Shown: piece after piece, positions 54,374 through 63,283 of the stretch
Layout of the letters: each line of letters starts with the position of its first letter
How positions within the stretch are numbered: position 1 is the stretch's first letter
From: JBCCCJ01 sp039029315
Lineage (GTDB): Bacteria > Bacteroidota > Bacteroidia > J057
Reading direction: 5' to 3'
NCBI GenBank assembly: GCA_039029315.1
Contig: JBCCGK010000035.1
Location: 35,898-99,897 of the forward strand
DNA: 64,000 nt
Position numbers and translations under genes: made by a program
The notes under the pieces: model-generated
What the model was told of the DNA's origin: nothing
Databases searched by the model: none
Seen by the model: the letters and a program-made list of their open reading frames with translations, nothing else

Positions 54374-54447
54374 AAGTCATTTCTTTTTCCTCAAACATAA
54401 AAACCACATAGACAAGCAACTTGTTTGAATCGATGAGTTGCAACATG

Positions 54448-54482
54448 TGTCGATGAATGAACATGCCGTCCATTCATCGACA
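54448..54482. promoter_or_regulatory. Perfect 12-bp inverted repeat, probable regulator site
   Basis: TGTCGATGAATG (54448-54459) and CATTCATCGACA (54471-54482), 11-nt spacer. Further half-site-like ATTCAT motifs follow at 54484 and 54494. It lies between the divergent LytS/LytTR operon and the receptor gene, so the natural binder is the LytTR protein (inference). Confidence 0.65.
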
Positions 54483-54531
54483 ATTCATTCAGATTCATCT
54501 GTTAGGAAGAGGAGTCGAAGGAGAGAGGATA

Positions 54532-54539
54532 TACTTTTG
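54532..54539 (+). promoter_or_regulatory. -7 element of the outer-membrane receptor gene
   Basis: TACTTTTG matches TAnnTTTG exactly, 37 nt before the ATG at 54577. No TTTG lies at the usual -33 distance, which suggests a promoter that depends on an activator, and the inverted repeat lies about 80 nt upstream of the expected start. Confidence 0.45.
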
Positions 54540-54576
54540 GGTGTCTATCATGTGTTTTTATCCACGTTAACTTCAG

Positions 54577-57015
54577 TTGATTATGAAAAAGCTCATCACC
54601 TCTACTATCCTTTTGATTCTGATGTCAAATATATTGGCACAAGAAGGTGGACAAATCCAGGGAACTGTCCTTGATGCTGACGGGAATGCGCTTGCATTCG
54701 CTGCAACGATTTTGTTTTCAGAAGATTCTGCAATTGCCAAGACAGGCTATACCAACCAGGCAGGTCAATATTTACTCACATCTGTCGAAGAAGGCAATTA
54801 TTCATTGAAGATTCAATATTCAGGTCTGGCTAGCTATCAAAGCGAAGTATTTGCAGTAGGTACTGGCCAACAGTTGAATAGGGAGGAGGTTGTGATGACA
54901 GTGGCGGAAACCGAATTGGAGGAAGTGAAGATCTCTGCCCAAAAAGCCTTAATCGAAGTGCGCCCGGACAAAACCATATTCAATGTCGCTGGGACAGCCA
55001 TCGGGATAGGGGAGACTGCTTTTGAATTGCTGAGAAAGGCACCTGGGGTCGTCATCGACAACAATGAAAATATCATGCTCATGGGGAAAAGTGGGGTCCG
55101 AATCTATATAGATGGCAAACCCTCCCCACTCTCAGTTGCAGATCTGGCGGCAATGCTCAAAGGAATGCAGTCCGATCAGATTGAATCCATGGAGATCATC
55201 ACCAATCCCTCTGCCAGATACGATGCAGAAGGCAATGCCGGGATCATCAATATTCGTTTGAAAAAAGACAAAAATCTCGGAACCAATGGAAGTGCAAGTC
55301 TTGGATATGCCAGAGGAAGATTTAATAAATACAGCGGATCTATCAATCTTAACCACCGAAACAAACGCGTGAATGTCTTTGGCAATTACAGTGGTGGCTT
55401 TGGCAAATCCTATAGCTTTACGGACTTTTTTAGAAAACAAAATGGGATAGAATTTGATCAGCATACCGATCGATTCAGCGAATATGCCAACCATAACTTT
55501 AAGGCTGGAGCAGATGTGTTTCTCAGTGAGAATCATACCATCGGCATCATGACCAATGGATTTGTGACAAACAATGATATCCGATCGGAAAGCCTGACTC
55601 CCATCCGCAATCAACTCAGTGGAGAGGCCATCAATACCCTGGAGGCACTCAACATTGGCCCATCGGATCGAACAAGTCTCAATGTCAATCTCAACTATCG
55701 ATTCAAAAACAAAGCCGGAACCACCTGGAATGTGGATGCTGACTATGGCCTATATCGCTTTGAGAGCACTTCTTTTCAACCCAACTACTACCTGGACCCA
55801 ATCAAGGGCGACACCATGAACACGATTGTGTTTGCCAACGAAACCCCCACCATGATTGATATCTATACCTTGAAAGTCGATCATGAACGGAAGTTATGGA
55901 AGGGAACCTTCTCCGCAGGGGCCAAGACAGCTGTTATCAGAACGGACAACCAATTCAACTTCTTCAATGTTGTCGATAATGTGCAAACCCTCAATCTGGA
56001 TCGCAGTAATCAGTTTCAGTATAGAGAAAACATCCATGCCGCCTATGCGATTTATCAGCGGCGTCTGAATAAGTGGAATATGGAGATTGGGTTACGAGGA
56101 GAACAGACCATCACTACCGGGACCCTGATCAGTGTACAGCAGACAGGATTGGACACTGTTGAGAGGCAATATCTCAACCTCTTTCCCACAGGCGGCCTGA
56201 CTTATTCACTCAACCGGAGTCATAGTCTGGGCTTGAATTATAGTCGTCGGATTGACCGTCCTCGCTACCAAAGCCTGAATCCTTTTGTCAACCAACTGGA
56301 CCAATTGACATTTAGCAGAGGGAACCCATTTCTGAGGCCGCAGTACAGCCACAATATCCAGCTGTCTCACACCTATAAATATCGATACAGCACAAGCATT
56401 TCCTACAGCCTTACGGAGGACTACTTCACTCAAATCACAGACACCTTTCAATCTGAAGCTTCTTTTATCACCCAGGAGAATCTGGCCAGTCGAGAAGTGA
56501 TCAGTGCCAATGTCAGTGCACCGATTTCGATCAAGAAGTGGTGGAGCACCTATACCAATCTCAATGTGAACAGAACCCGACATCAGGGAGATTTCAACCT
56601 TCCCGGCGAAACTGGAAAAGACATTGACCTGACACAGACAAGCTTCAACATCTTTCAGCAACACACCTTTAGTTTGCCTGGAAACATATCTCTGGAACTC
56701 TCTGGCTTTTACAACTCCCCCTCAATCTGGGGAGCCAACTATCGCAACCGACAATTCTGGGGAATCAATGGCGGCGCTCAGGTTCGATTGCTAAACCAAA
56801 AAGCGATTGTCAAAGTCTCGGTTTCAGATATTTTCTATAGCATGCAGTGGCGAGGCGTTCAGGAATATGGGGCCTTGTACTTTGATGCGAGCGGAGGCTA
56901 TGAAAGTCGACAGGTCAAGATCAATTTCACCTACAACTTTGGCAATGACCGAGTAAAAGCTTCCCGCAAACGCAAATCTGGATTACAGGACGAAAGCCGT
57001 CGGATTGGTGGATGA
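54577..57015 (+). CDS. Outer-membrane receptor with carboxypeptidase-like N-domain (OMP_b-brl type)
   Basis: An 812-residue protein: signal peptide (LITSTILLILMSNILAQ), carboxypeptidase-regulatory-like domain (about 25-105), plug-like region with VRIYIDGKPSPLSVADLAAM and YDAEGNAGIINIRLKKDK, and a large barrel ending with repeated aromatic strands. The barrel type is the OMP beta-barrel family 3, close to TonB-dependent receptors but often involved in proteins or peptides and not in chelates. The Arg/Lys-rich C-terminal end (ASRKRKSG) lacks the usual terminal Phe, which is unusual. Divergent from, and probably controlled by, the LytS/LytTR pair. Confidence 0.9.
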   Translation: MIMKKLITSTILLILMSNILAQEGGQIQGTVLDADGNALAFAATILFSEDSAIAKTGYTNQAGQYLLTSVEEGNYSLKIQYSGLASYQSEVFAVGTGQQLNREEVVMTVAETELEEVKISAQKALIEVRPDKTIFNVAGTAIGIGETAFELLRKAPGVVIDNNENIMLMGKSGVRIYIDGKPSPLSVADLAAMLKGMQSDQIESMEIITNPSARYDAEGNAGIINIRLKKDKNLGTNGSASLGYARGRFNKYSGSINLNHRNKRVNVFGNYSGGFGKSYSFTDFFRKQNGIEFDQHTDRFSEYANHNFKAGADVFLSENHTIGIMTNGFVTNNDIRSESLTPIRNQLSGEAINTLEALNIGPSDRTSLNVNLNYRFKNKAGTTWNVDADYGLYRFESTSFQPNYYLDPIKGDTMNTIVFANETPTMIDIYTLKVDHERKLWKGTFSAGAKTAVIRTDNQFNFFNVVDNVQTLNLDRSNQFQYRENIHAAYAIYQRRLNKWNMEIGLRGEQTITTGTLISVQQTGLDTVERQYLNLFPTGGLTYSLNRSHSLGLNYSRRIDRPRYQSLNPFVNQLDQLTFSRGNPFLRPQYSHNIQLSHTYKYRYSTSISYSLTEDYFTQITDTFQSEASFITQENLASREVISANVSAPISIKKWWSTYTNLNVNRTRHQGDFNLPGETGKDIDLTQTSFNIFQQHTFSLPGNISLELSGFYNSPSIWGANYRNRQFWGINGGAQVRLLNQKAIVKVSVSDIFYSMQWRGVQEYGALYFDASGGYESRQVKINFTYNFGNDRVKASRKRKSGLQDESRRIGG

Positions 57016-57129
57016 GCTCTGGAACTAATGGATAACCCCCTGATATCTAGAGCTAAATTCTCTCTTTGATCCCCATTCCATTCAACACGCATTAGCCATC
57101 CGTCCATTCAAAGCTTCGGATAGCTGTGT

Positions 57130-57172
57130 ATTCCCGAACCATTCTTCACACAGGTGAGAAGTGGTTCGGGAA
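57130..57172 (+). terminator. Terminator-like hairpin after the receptor gene
   Basis: ATTCCCGAACCA (57130-57141) pairs with TGGTTCGGGAAT (57162-57173 region) and continues inward with TTCT/AGAA, followed by TTTCACAATTTT. It is the main feature of the gene-free stretch 57016-57270, which otherwise holds nothing I can name. Confidence 0.65.
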
Positions 57173-57273
57173 TTTCACAATTTTCCCCCCATGATTCTTT
57201 GAGTCAGCCTCCAACTTCTTTTCGATTCCTCCGTAATGTATAAGAATGTTTAGGTGAAAAAATCATTTTTTAG

Positions 57274-57317
57274 TTGCATTTTTGTCAAAAAATACCATAC
57301 ATTGTACCTGAAAGGTA
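57274..57317 (+). promoter_or_regulatory. Promoter and MqsA-type operator of the toxin-antitoxin operon
   Basis: TTG (57274-57276), 21-nt spacer and TACATTG (57298-57304) form a -33/-7 pair. Directly abutting the -7 box is the palindrome TACCT-GAA-AGGTA (57305-57317). Its core ACCT-N3-AGGT has the form that E. coli MqsA binds (AACCT, 2-4 nt, AGGTT). A repressor there would block transcript initiation. The toxin start follows 29 nt later. Confidence 0.6.
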
Positions 57318-57345
57318 GAAAAATTGACTTAATTCGACCTGTTCC

Positions 57346-57708
57346 ATGGCCACTTTTCGGCAAGCGAGGGAGTTCCTCAAGCAGTTCCACCCCAAAAAAC
57401 GTCGGTATGGAATATTGTTTTCCAAACAAGGAGCTGATGTGCAGGAACTATTGAATCTTGAATGGACTGCCAAAGAACGAGAGAAGGTGATAGATGGATT
57501 GAAAATAGAACATTGGGTGGCGCCTGAACCAGAAGATAGAGAGGAATCGGCAGATGAGACAGAAAATGAAACAGAAGAGATAGAAGAGCCTGAAGATGAA
57601 TGGATTTTTCAAACTGTCAGGCGAGGAAAAATGATTCGAATTCACCTCTCTCTATCACTCCCCAAGCAAGCTGTCATTTGTTGGGTCTTTGGAGCAGTGA
57701 AATCATAA
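57346..57708 (+). CDS. Probable MqsR-like toxin with an acidic insertion
   Basis: A 120-residue protein. ELLNLEWTAKEREKVIDGL and later GKMIRIHLSLSLPKQAVICWVF align by eye with the MqsR pattern ('ELGLDFDGMCNVIIGL' and 'GQVYLKI...LIVSFK' in E. coli MqsR, from memory). Between them is an insertion (residues 61-85) in which 16 of 25 residues are Asp or Glu. MqsR toxins are RelE-fold mRNA interferases. The antitoxin gene starts 13 nt after the stop. Toxin-first order matches mqsRA. The catalytic residues cannot be checked here, so the family call is tentative; a toxin role is better supported than the exact family. Confidence 0.65.
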   Translation: MATFRQAREFLKQFHPKKRRYGILFSKQGADVQELLNLEWTAKEREKVIDGLKIEHWVAPEPEDREESADETENETEEIEEPEDEWIFQTVRRGKMIRIHLSLSLPKQAVICWVFGAVKS

Positions 57709-57721
57709 ACAAAACATCGAC

Positions 57722-58714
57722 ATGAAACAGATATCACCTACAAATGAAATGGTTCTGAAACAAAAAGCCGTTGACAGAACCTTCAGGAAAGAATCCTTCG
57801 AAGTTATTGAGCAATATTATGAGCAAGCTGATGGACAAATATTTACCACAACTGCTCAAGACGAACTGACTGAACGTCAGGTTCATAACCTCTACCGCTC
57901 CAAGCATCACATTCCATTCCCGGAAGAAATAAAAACCATCCGCCTGCAGTATGGTCTTTCTGCCGCAAAGATGTCCGAAGTCCTGGATTTCGGGGCCAAT
58001 AGTTATCGCAATTATGAGGGAGGCGAAATTCCAAGCTTGGCAAATGCCAAACTGATCCGTTTGGCGGCCAATCCGCGCAACTTCCTGGGATTTGTAGAAG
58101 AAAAAGAAGAGATCTTCTCGACCAATGGCTACAAAAAGGTCATGGACCATATCCAGAAATTGATGCCAACCAATAAGCTGAACAGATTGGTTGAGTATAT
58201 CTGGAATTATCACATGAATCCCAATGAGTTCACTGGCTTTGTCAAGCCTGCCTTTGAAAAGGTCGCTAACTTTGTCCTGTTTTTTGCGGAGAAGGCCAAA
58301 CCACGCAAAACCCGATTGAATAAGTTGCTGTTTTATGCTGACTTTCTACACTTCAAACAAACAGGCTTTGCGATCTCGGGTTGTAACTATCGAGCGATTC
58401 CTTTTGGGCCAGTGCCTTCCCATTTTCACGAACTATTCGGTATCCTCGAAACAGAGAAATTCATCAGAATCGAGCAGGAGTTATTTGAGCACGGCGGAAT
58501 CGGCGAACGGTTTCTGGCTGAAAAACCCTTTGACCCAAATCTGTTTTCAGAATCAGAACTGGAAAGTATGCAGGAAGTGCTGGAGAAGCTCAATTCAATG
58601 GAGACCAAAGAAATCATTGACCTGAGCCATGAAGAGAATGGATGGAAAGAAAATCAGGAAACCCGTGAATTGATTAGCTACCAAACGCATGCCTTCGAGC
58701 TGAAAGGAGTCTGA
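57722..58714 (+). CDS. Antitoxin: MqsA-like HTH fused to Panacea (SocA/DUF4065) domain
   Basis: A 330-residue protein. The HTH (about 65-125) contains IKTIRLQYGLSAAKMSEVL and FGANSYRNYEGGEIPS, close to the MqsA DNA-binding segment, with N93 at the place of the MqsA operator-reading Asn. The zinc domain that in MqsA covers MqsR is absent. Instead the C-terminal part (about 195-300) is a Panacea domain, TRLNKLLFYADFLHF ... YRAIPFGPVPSHFHELF. Panacea antitoxins neutralise many unrelated toxins. It should repress the operon through the palindrome at 57305-57317. Confidence 0.88.
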   Translation: MKQISPTNEMVLKQKAVDRTFRKESFEVIEQYYEQADGQIFTTTAQDELTERQVHNLYRSKHHIPFPEEIKTIRLQYGLSAAKMSEVLDFGANSYRNYEGGEIPSLANAKLIRLAANPRNFLGFVEEKEEIFSTNGYKKVMDHIQKLMPTNKLNRLVEYIWNYHMNPNEFTGFVKPAFEKVANFVLFFAEKAKPRKTRLNKLLFYADFLHFKQTGFAISGCNYRAIPFGPVPSHFHELFGILETEKFIRIEQELFEHGGIGERFLAEKPFDPNLFSESELESMQEVLEKLNSMETKEIIDLSHEENGWKENQETRELISYQTHAFELKGV

Positions 58715-58810
58715 TTGAAGATGCGAGGCATCCCAAACAAGCGAGCGAAGCAGGGAGCAAAGGAGACTTGGAATCTCATGCAATGGGAATTACAGACATT
58801 CGTGTTCCTT

Positions 58811-59482
58811 CTACCTCATCTGTCTAAACTCGCCCTTTAGCACAAACTCATTGATCGCGAGTAATTCTTCAAAGGTAGGAACGCCGACATCTTTGGGAAC
58901 CTTGACAAGTCTTGGGTCCTTTTTTTCAAATGGAGGCGAGACCTTGCTTTGGAAGAGAAGGCCCCACAATTGAGGTGTACAACTGTAAATGATTCTTTCT
59001 GGCAGATAATCTTCTTCCCATTCGGTCAGTCGCTCATTAATCTCCTCAAAGAAGCGAATCGTATTGGCCAAGCGAATGCGGGAGCCTGCCTTGGACTTTC
59101 CACGGGTGTTGAGGTAACTGATCTGAGCCTTCCCTCGTTTGTGGCGTTTCATATATTTCTTGATGGCCTTATGCACCACGACCTCACCCTCTTCGAAATA
59201 TCCTAGCGCACTGGCACCCATTTGTATCAAGGCCAGGAGATAATCTGGTGGGGCTATAGGAATTCTGTCGATATAGGCATGAAAATCCTGTTCAGATTCT
59301 TTCAAATCAGGCATTGGTAGCGGAAGGCGAAGATCCCAGCAGACTTCGCCCGCCTGATCATACCCAATGACTTTGTGTTTTTTGGCTTCCAGCCTGACGA
59401 CATGAGCTTGAGGCTCGATCTGCAATTGATGAAGCAGATCGATGGTTTCGCGATAATTCAAGGATTGGGTTTCGGCAGGCAT
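58811..59482 (-). CDS. Hypothetical protein
   Basis: A 223-residue protein starting MPAETQSLNYRET (an in-frame ATG at 59527 would add 15 residues with no protein-like character). A beta-type segment (VVRLEAKKHKVIGYDQAGEVCWDL) precedes helices rich in Lys and Glu. No signal peptide or membrane segment, so cytoplasmic. I recognise no family; Bacteroidota carry many such proteins. It ends 97 nt from the antitoxin gene, with which it converges. Confidence 0.7.
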   Translation of the reverse strand: MPAETQSLNYRETIDLLHQLQIEPQAHVVRLEAKKHKVIGYDQAGEVCWDLRLPLPMPDLKESEQDFHAYIDRIPIAPPDYLLALIQMGASALGYFEEGEVVVHKAIKKYMKRHKRGKAQISYLNTRGKSKAGSRIRLANTIRFFEEINERLTEWEEDYLPERIIYSCTPQLWGLLFQSKVSPPFEKKDPRLVKVPKDVGVPTFEELLAINEFVLKGEFRQMR

Positions 59483-59750
59483 GGAACAAATATCTCTTTT
59501 CTGCTGTTGCGGACACAAATTTTCCATTCTTTTTTTTCAAAACGGATATTTCAACTTGCAATCCAGGACTGACAGAATCTCTTCTATGGCCTCTCACGAC
59601 CTGTTGAAGAGGAATTGACAGAGGGACGAGCAGACATTTGAAAGAAATCAGGGAGTATGACCATTTATTACCGGAATACGTATCTTGAATCAATCACAAC
59701 CATAGAGGCATCCTCTCTTTTTATTTTGCACCTATTCCATATACACTCCG

Positions 59751-60602
59751 ATGAAAAAGATGATCCTGATCTGCCTGTCATTGCTTCTCCTGTTTGGATG
59801 CGATGATCATATCAAAGTCTATTTCCAACAAGCTGTCAAAGGACGATCTGCAGCACGCTTGGAAGGGGTCTTTTATATTTCCAGCGAATCCTTTGATCCT
59901 GATAGTGGATATGCCACTGTAAGCTTTCATAGAGTGGAAGGGAAGCAATTTCTGATTACCACTGAAAGCAAGGAATATGGGAAAGAACTCGAAGTAGATA
60001 CTCTATTCCAGGGAGAGATTGTGAGAAGGGGCAACGATTATTTTATGAACGTGCCAGTCAAGGATCATCCGGGCTATTGGCACATCAATAGCTTTCGCTG
60101 GGAAGGAGATAGCGTCTACAATTTGGCAGAAGCCATCACTGGTTCGCAGAAAGATGTCTTCCTTGGCAAAGAGAACTTCAAGTCTTTTCGAATGGAAGGC
60201 GGAAAAACAGAAAAGGATACGCTCTATTTTATCCAAAACAGAATGCGAGAAACCATCAGAGCATTTCGCCAACTTCACGATGAAGAAAAGGAAGATGTTC
60301 TCCATCTGACACCCATCAATCAGGAGAAATTAGACTTCCTGAGAACCCAAAAGCCCCCCAAAGAGGAATTGGTTCTCGTTTATCCCAATCCTTTTTCAGA
60401 CCATTTGTATCTGAAATCTCTTCAAGAAGAAGCACTTCACATTCGTGTCCTGAATATGTCGGGGCAATTGGTGAAGGAAGCCTGGCTTGACGCTCCCCTG
60501 AAAAGCCTGGAACTAGAGGGACTGGTGCCAGGGATGTATATCTTCGACATTCGCAACAAATCTGGCTCCTTACACCAAAGCCTGAAAATGAGCAAGAGAT
60601 AG
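59751..60602 (+). CDS. Lipoprotein with a C-terminal T9SS-type sorting domain
   Basis: A 283-residue protein. The N-terminus MKKMILICLSLLLLFGC is a lipoprotein signal with Cys at 17; the C-terminal 75 residues, LVYPNPFSDHLYLKSL to LKMSKR with PGMYIFDI, match a type A T9SS sorting domain. The middle (about 30-200) is beta-rich with no known family. The two signals are rarely combined. Either this is a T9SS cargo whose Cys chances to sit at the cleavage site, or the tail serves another purpose. Followed by a good terminator. Confidence 0.8.
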   Translation: MKKMILICLSLLLLFGCDDHIKVYFQQAVKGRSAARLEGVFYISSESFDPDSGYATVSFHRVEGKQFLITTESKEYGKELEVDTLFQGEIVRRGNDYFMNVPVKDHPGYWHINSFRWEGDSVYNLAEAITGSQKDVFLGKENFKSFRMEGGKTEKDTLYFIQNRMRETIRAFRQLHDEEKEDVLHLTPINQEKLDFLRTQKPPKEELVLVYPNPFSDHLYLKSLQEEALHIRVLNMSGQLVKEAWLDAPLKSLELEGLVPGMYIFDIRNKSGSLHQSLKMSKR

Positions 60603-60625
60603 CAAACCCATGAACCTTCGGAAAG

Positions 60626-60667
60626 ACTCACCACACCTAACATGCGTTAGAGGTGGTGAGTTTTTTG
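60626..60667 (+). terminator. Rho-independent terminator
   Basis: ACTCACCACACCTAAC and GTTAGAGGTGGTGAGT form a long stem with a small internal mismatch around ATGC, followed by six T. It ends the lipoprotein gene 24 nt after its stop codon. Confidence 0.88.
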
Positions 60668-60905
60668 TGTTTTTATCTGGTCAATTGCGTAAGGATTAAG
60701 CAAGAAAAAACAGATTTCTTCTCCCCAAAATGTACCAAAAGGATAGAGAAGCTCTCCATATCCATGAAGTTTGAGAAGAATTAGAGCTTAGAACTATGCA
60801 GAATTCAAATTTTTTCTCAGGTGGAAAAAAATTAGGTTTAAGAATATAAGCATGTTGCTCTGATAAGATTCCGTCTAATCCTTTCGATTCCACGTTTAGT
60901 CTTGT

Positions 60906-62618
60906 TTGCTCATTATGATTAACTCCTTTAACCAGGTCGTGAAGCACTTAACCAACCAATCTTCCTTGTCTTCCTTTAGGAAAAAACACCTCGCGCCTCG
61001 CTCACGCTCAACTTTGGGTTCTATTGATTCTTACACCAAAGAAGAACTATATCATATGTTGCAAGATGCAGACATGAAACTGAAAAAAGAATCCGATCGA
61101 AAGAAACGGCCACCGATGCGGCATATGCTTGAAATCACCCATCGGGAGGCAAATCTTTCTGCTCTTGTAGAAAATACCTCAGAATTCATTCTGTCTATCA
61201 ACCGAGATTATGAGATTCTGGTCATCAACTCTGCCTTCACCAACTTTGTCAGCAACCAATATGGGGTCCAACTCAATCAAGGGGTACATTTCTTGCGCTC
61301 TCTTCCCGAAAAAGAACAGAAGGGATGGCAACACCATTTGGAACGGGCCATGCAGGAAGAATCATTTAAGTTCACAGAATGTATTCAAGTAGATGGAGAG
61401 GAGCGATATATTGAATTTTCCATCAATCCCACACACTCTACCATTGGAGAGATCAGCGGTGTGTCCTTGTTTGGGATAGATATCACCAAGCTCCAAATCC
61501 GGCAGGAAGAAATCCATCAAAAACTGTTGCTGCTCTCATCGATCAATAAGAGCATCAAGGAAGGGATCTTCAGAGCCAGCCCGACAGAAGGAATTATCTA
61601 TGTGAATGATTCTTTTGTCGAAATGTTTGGGTATGATTCCCTCGAAGAGGTATTGTCCCTGGACCCCTATCAGTTATATGAAGATCCGGCCAGAAGAGAT
61701 GACTTTGTTCAGATCATGCAGAAAGACACTTTTTTTACCAATGAGGAAGTGATTTTCAAGCGCAAGGATGGCACAACCTTCTGGGGATTGATCAGTAGCA
61801 TCAAGGTGACAGATCGAGGCAAAATATACCATGATGGAGCCATACGGGATGTGAGCACGATCAAGGAAGCTGAGAACAAATTGAAAGCACGGAATCAGGA
61901 GTTGATCAAAGTGAATCAGGAGTTGGATAGATTCGTGTATAGCACTTCACATGATCTTCGGGCACCGCTGGCTTCCATCCTGGGCTTGATCAATATTACG
62001 CGCCTGACTGCGAATGAGAAAGAGCGCCAAAAATATTTGGCCTTGATGGAACAAAGCATCAATAAGCTGGAAGGATTCATCCGCGACATCATCGGATATT
62101 CCAGAAACTCCAGAGTTGAGACCAAGAGAGAAATCATTGATTTCGACGCCTTGATAGAAGGCTGCTTCCGTAATTTGAATTTCCTGGAAGGAAGTGAAGA
62201 GATCCAACAGCGGCTTAGCATCAAAGGAGAAGGTCCCTTTTACTCAGATCAGATTCGTCTTGAGATCATGTTCAACAACATGATTTCCAACGCCATCAGA
62301 TACAGAGATACGGAGAAGGAGAATTCATATATAGAGATCAATGTTGAATTGGCATCGGAGACGGCCTTCATCGAGATCAAGGACAATGGCATTGGTATAG
62401 ATGACAAATATATCAACAAGATCTTCAATATGTTTTATCGAGCGACCCAGGCCAGCCAGGGATCTGGAATCGGCTTGTATATCGTTCGGGAAGCTGTCAA
62501 CAAATTGGGAGGCATCATTGTTGTGCAATCCGAACCAGGAATGGGAACGACTTTTCGCCTGGAAATTCCTCAGCTCCACGAGGTCTCCCAACAAATAGTT
62601 ACGCATACTGTTATGTAG
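60906..62618 (+). CDS. PAS-domain sensor histidine kinase
   Basis: A 570-residue soluble kinase: two PAS domains (about 80-200, LVENTSEFILSINRDYEILV; about 205-335, IYVNDSFVEMFGYDSLEE ... KRKDGTTFWG with a PAC end), a coiled coil, HisKA with H349 in YSTSHDLRAPLASILG, and HATPase with MISNAIRYRD, DNGIGI and GSGIGLYIVREA. No membrane segment, so it senses a cytoplasmic signal, perhaps redox or a bound cofactor. No response regulator is adjacent: an orphan kinase. It has a clear terminator downstream. Confidence 0.92.
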   Translation: MLIMINSFNQVVKHLTNQSSLSSFRKKHLAPRSRSTLGSIDSYTKEELYHMLQDADMKLKKESDRKKRPPMRHMLEITHREANLSALVENTSEFILSINRDYEILVINSAFTNFVSNQYGVQLNQGVHFLRSLPEKEQKGWQHHLERAMQEESFKFTECIQVDGEERYIEFSINPTHSTIGEISGVSLFGIDITKLQIRQEEIHQKLLLLSSINKSIKEGIFRASPTEGIIYVNDSFVEMFGYDSLEEVLSLDPYQLYEDPARRDDFVQIMQKDTFFTNEEVIFKRKDGTTFWGLISSIKVTDRGKIYHDGAIRDVSTIKEAENKLKARNQELIKVNQELDRFVYSTSHDLRAPLASILGLINITRLTANEKERQKYLALMEQSINKLEGFIRDIIGYSRNSRVETKREIIDFDALIEGCFRNLNFLEGSEEIQQRLSIKGEGPFYSDQIRLEIMFNNMISNAIRYRDTEKENSYIEINVELASETAFIEIKDNGIGIDDKYINKIFNMFYRATQASQGSGIGLYIVREAVNKLGGIIVVQSEPGMGTTFRLEIPQLHEVSQQIVTHTVM

Positions 62619-62640
62619 TTGATTGAATCGAAATAACTGG

Positions 62641-62676
62641 CAGGAGGCTTCATGTATGTAGCCTCCTGTTTTTTTT
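62641..62676 (+). terminator. Rho-independent terminator
   Basis: CAGGAGGCT and AGCCTCCTG with inner CAT/ATG pairing form a stable hairpin (62641-62668) followed by eight T. It separates the histidine kinase gene from the sigma factor gene. Confidence 0.88.
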
Positions 62677-62722
62677 AGGAGGGATACAACCATTCCAGAC
62701 ATTCTTGCTACCTTAGGATACC

Positions 62723-63283
62723 ATGAAGCAATTTGCTCCCAAAACAGGATATCACATCCGAGAGGATGAACAGGCACTGGTCCTAGCGTGTCTGAATCAG
62801 GACCGGATGGCCCAAAAGCAGCTGTATGACCGATACAAGGATGCGATGTACACCTTGACCTATCGGATCACCAATGATTTTGACATGGCGCATGATGTCC
62901 TGCAGGAAGCGTTTTTGGGAGTATTCCGTGGCCTGCACAATTTTCGGGGAGAATCAACCCTGGGCGCATGGATCAAGACGATCGTCGTTCGTACTGCCTA
63001 CAAAAAAGTCAAGCGGACGCCCTTTATGGAGTCCCTGGATCACACACACAGCAAGGAGATGATTGATTGGGGTGAGTATCTGGATGCAGAATATTTGGAA
63101 CAAGCCATTCAATCCTTGCCTCCTGGCTATCGGTCAGTATTCATTCTGATCGAAATAGAAGGGTATGCACACAAAGAGGTAGCAGAAATACTGAATATTT
63201 CTGTCGGAACCTCCAAATCTCAACTTTACTACGCCAAACGTCAATTGCAGAAAAAAATTAAAGCCTTAGGAATCCGATCATGA
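62723..63283 (+). CDS. ECF-type RNA polymerase sigma factor
   Basis: A 186-residue sigma-70 family protein with region 2 (YDRYKDAMYTLTYRITNDFDMAHDVLQEAFLGVFRGLHNFRG) and region 4 (AIQSLPPGYRSVFILIEIEGYAHKEVAEILNISVGTSKSQLYYAKRQL, split here at SIGNAL helices), linked by a short spacer. It directs RNA polymerase to a small regulon, usually in answer to an envelope or starvation signal. The next gene overlaps its stop by 4 nt (ATGA) and encodes a membrane-anchored partner, the usual sigma/anti-sigma pairing. Confidence 0.92.
   Translation: MKQFAPKTGYHIREDEQALVLACLNQDRMAQKQLYDRYKDAMYTLTYRITNDFDMAHDVLQEAFLGVFRGLHNFRGESTLGAWIKTIVVRTAYKKVKRTPFMESLDHTHSKEMIDWGEYLDAEYLEQAIQSLPPGYRSVFILIEIEGYAHKEVAEILNISVGTSKSQLYYAKRQLQKKIKALGIRS

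Noticed and set aside
54438..54674. A 78-residue plus-strand frame in the divergent region
   Set aside because: It runs across the inverted repeat and the promoter and overlaps the receptor start; composition is not protein-like.
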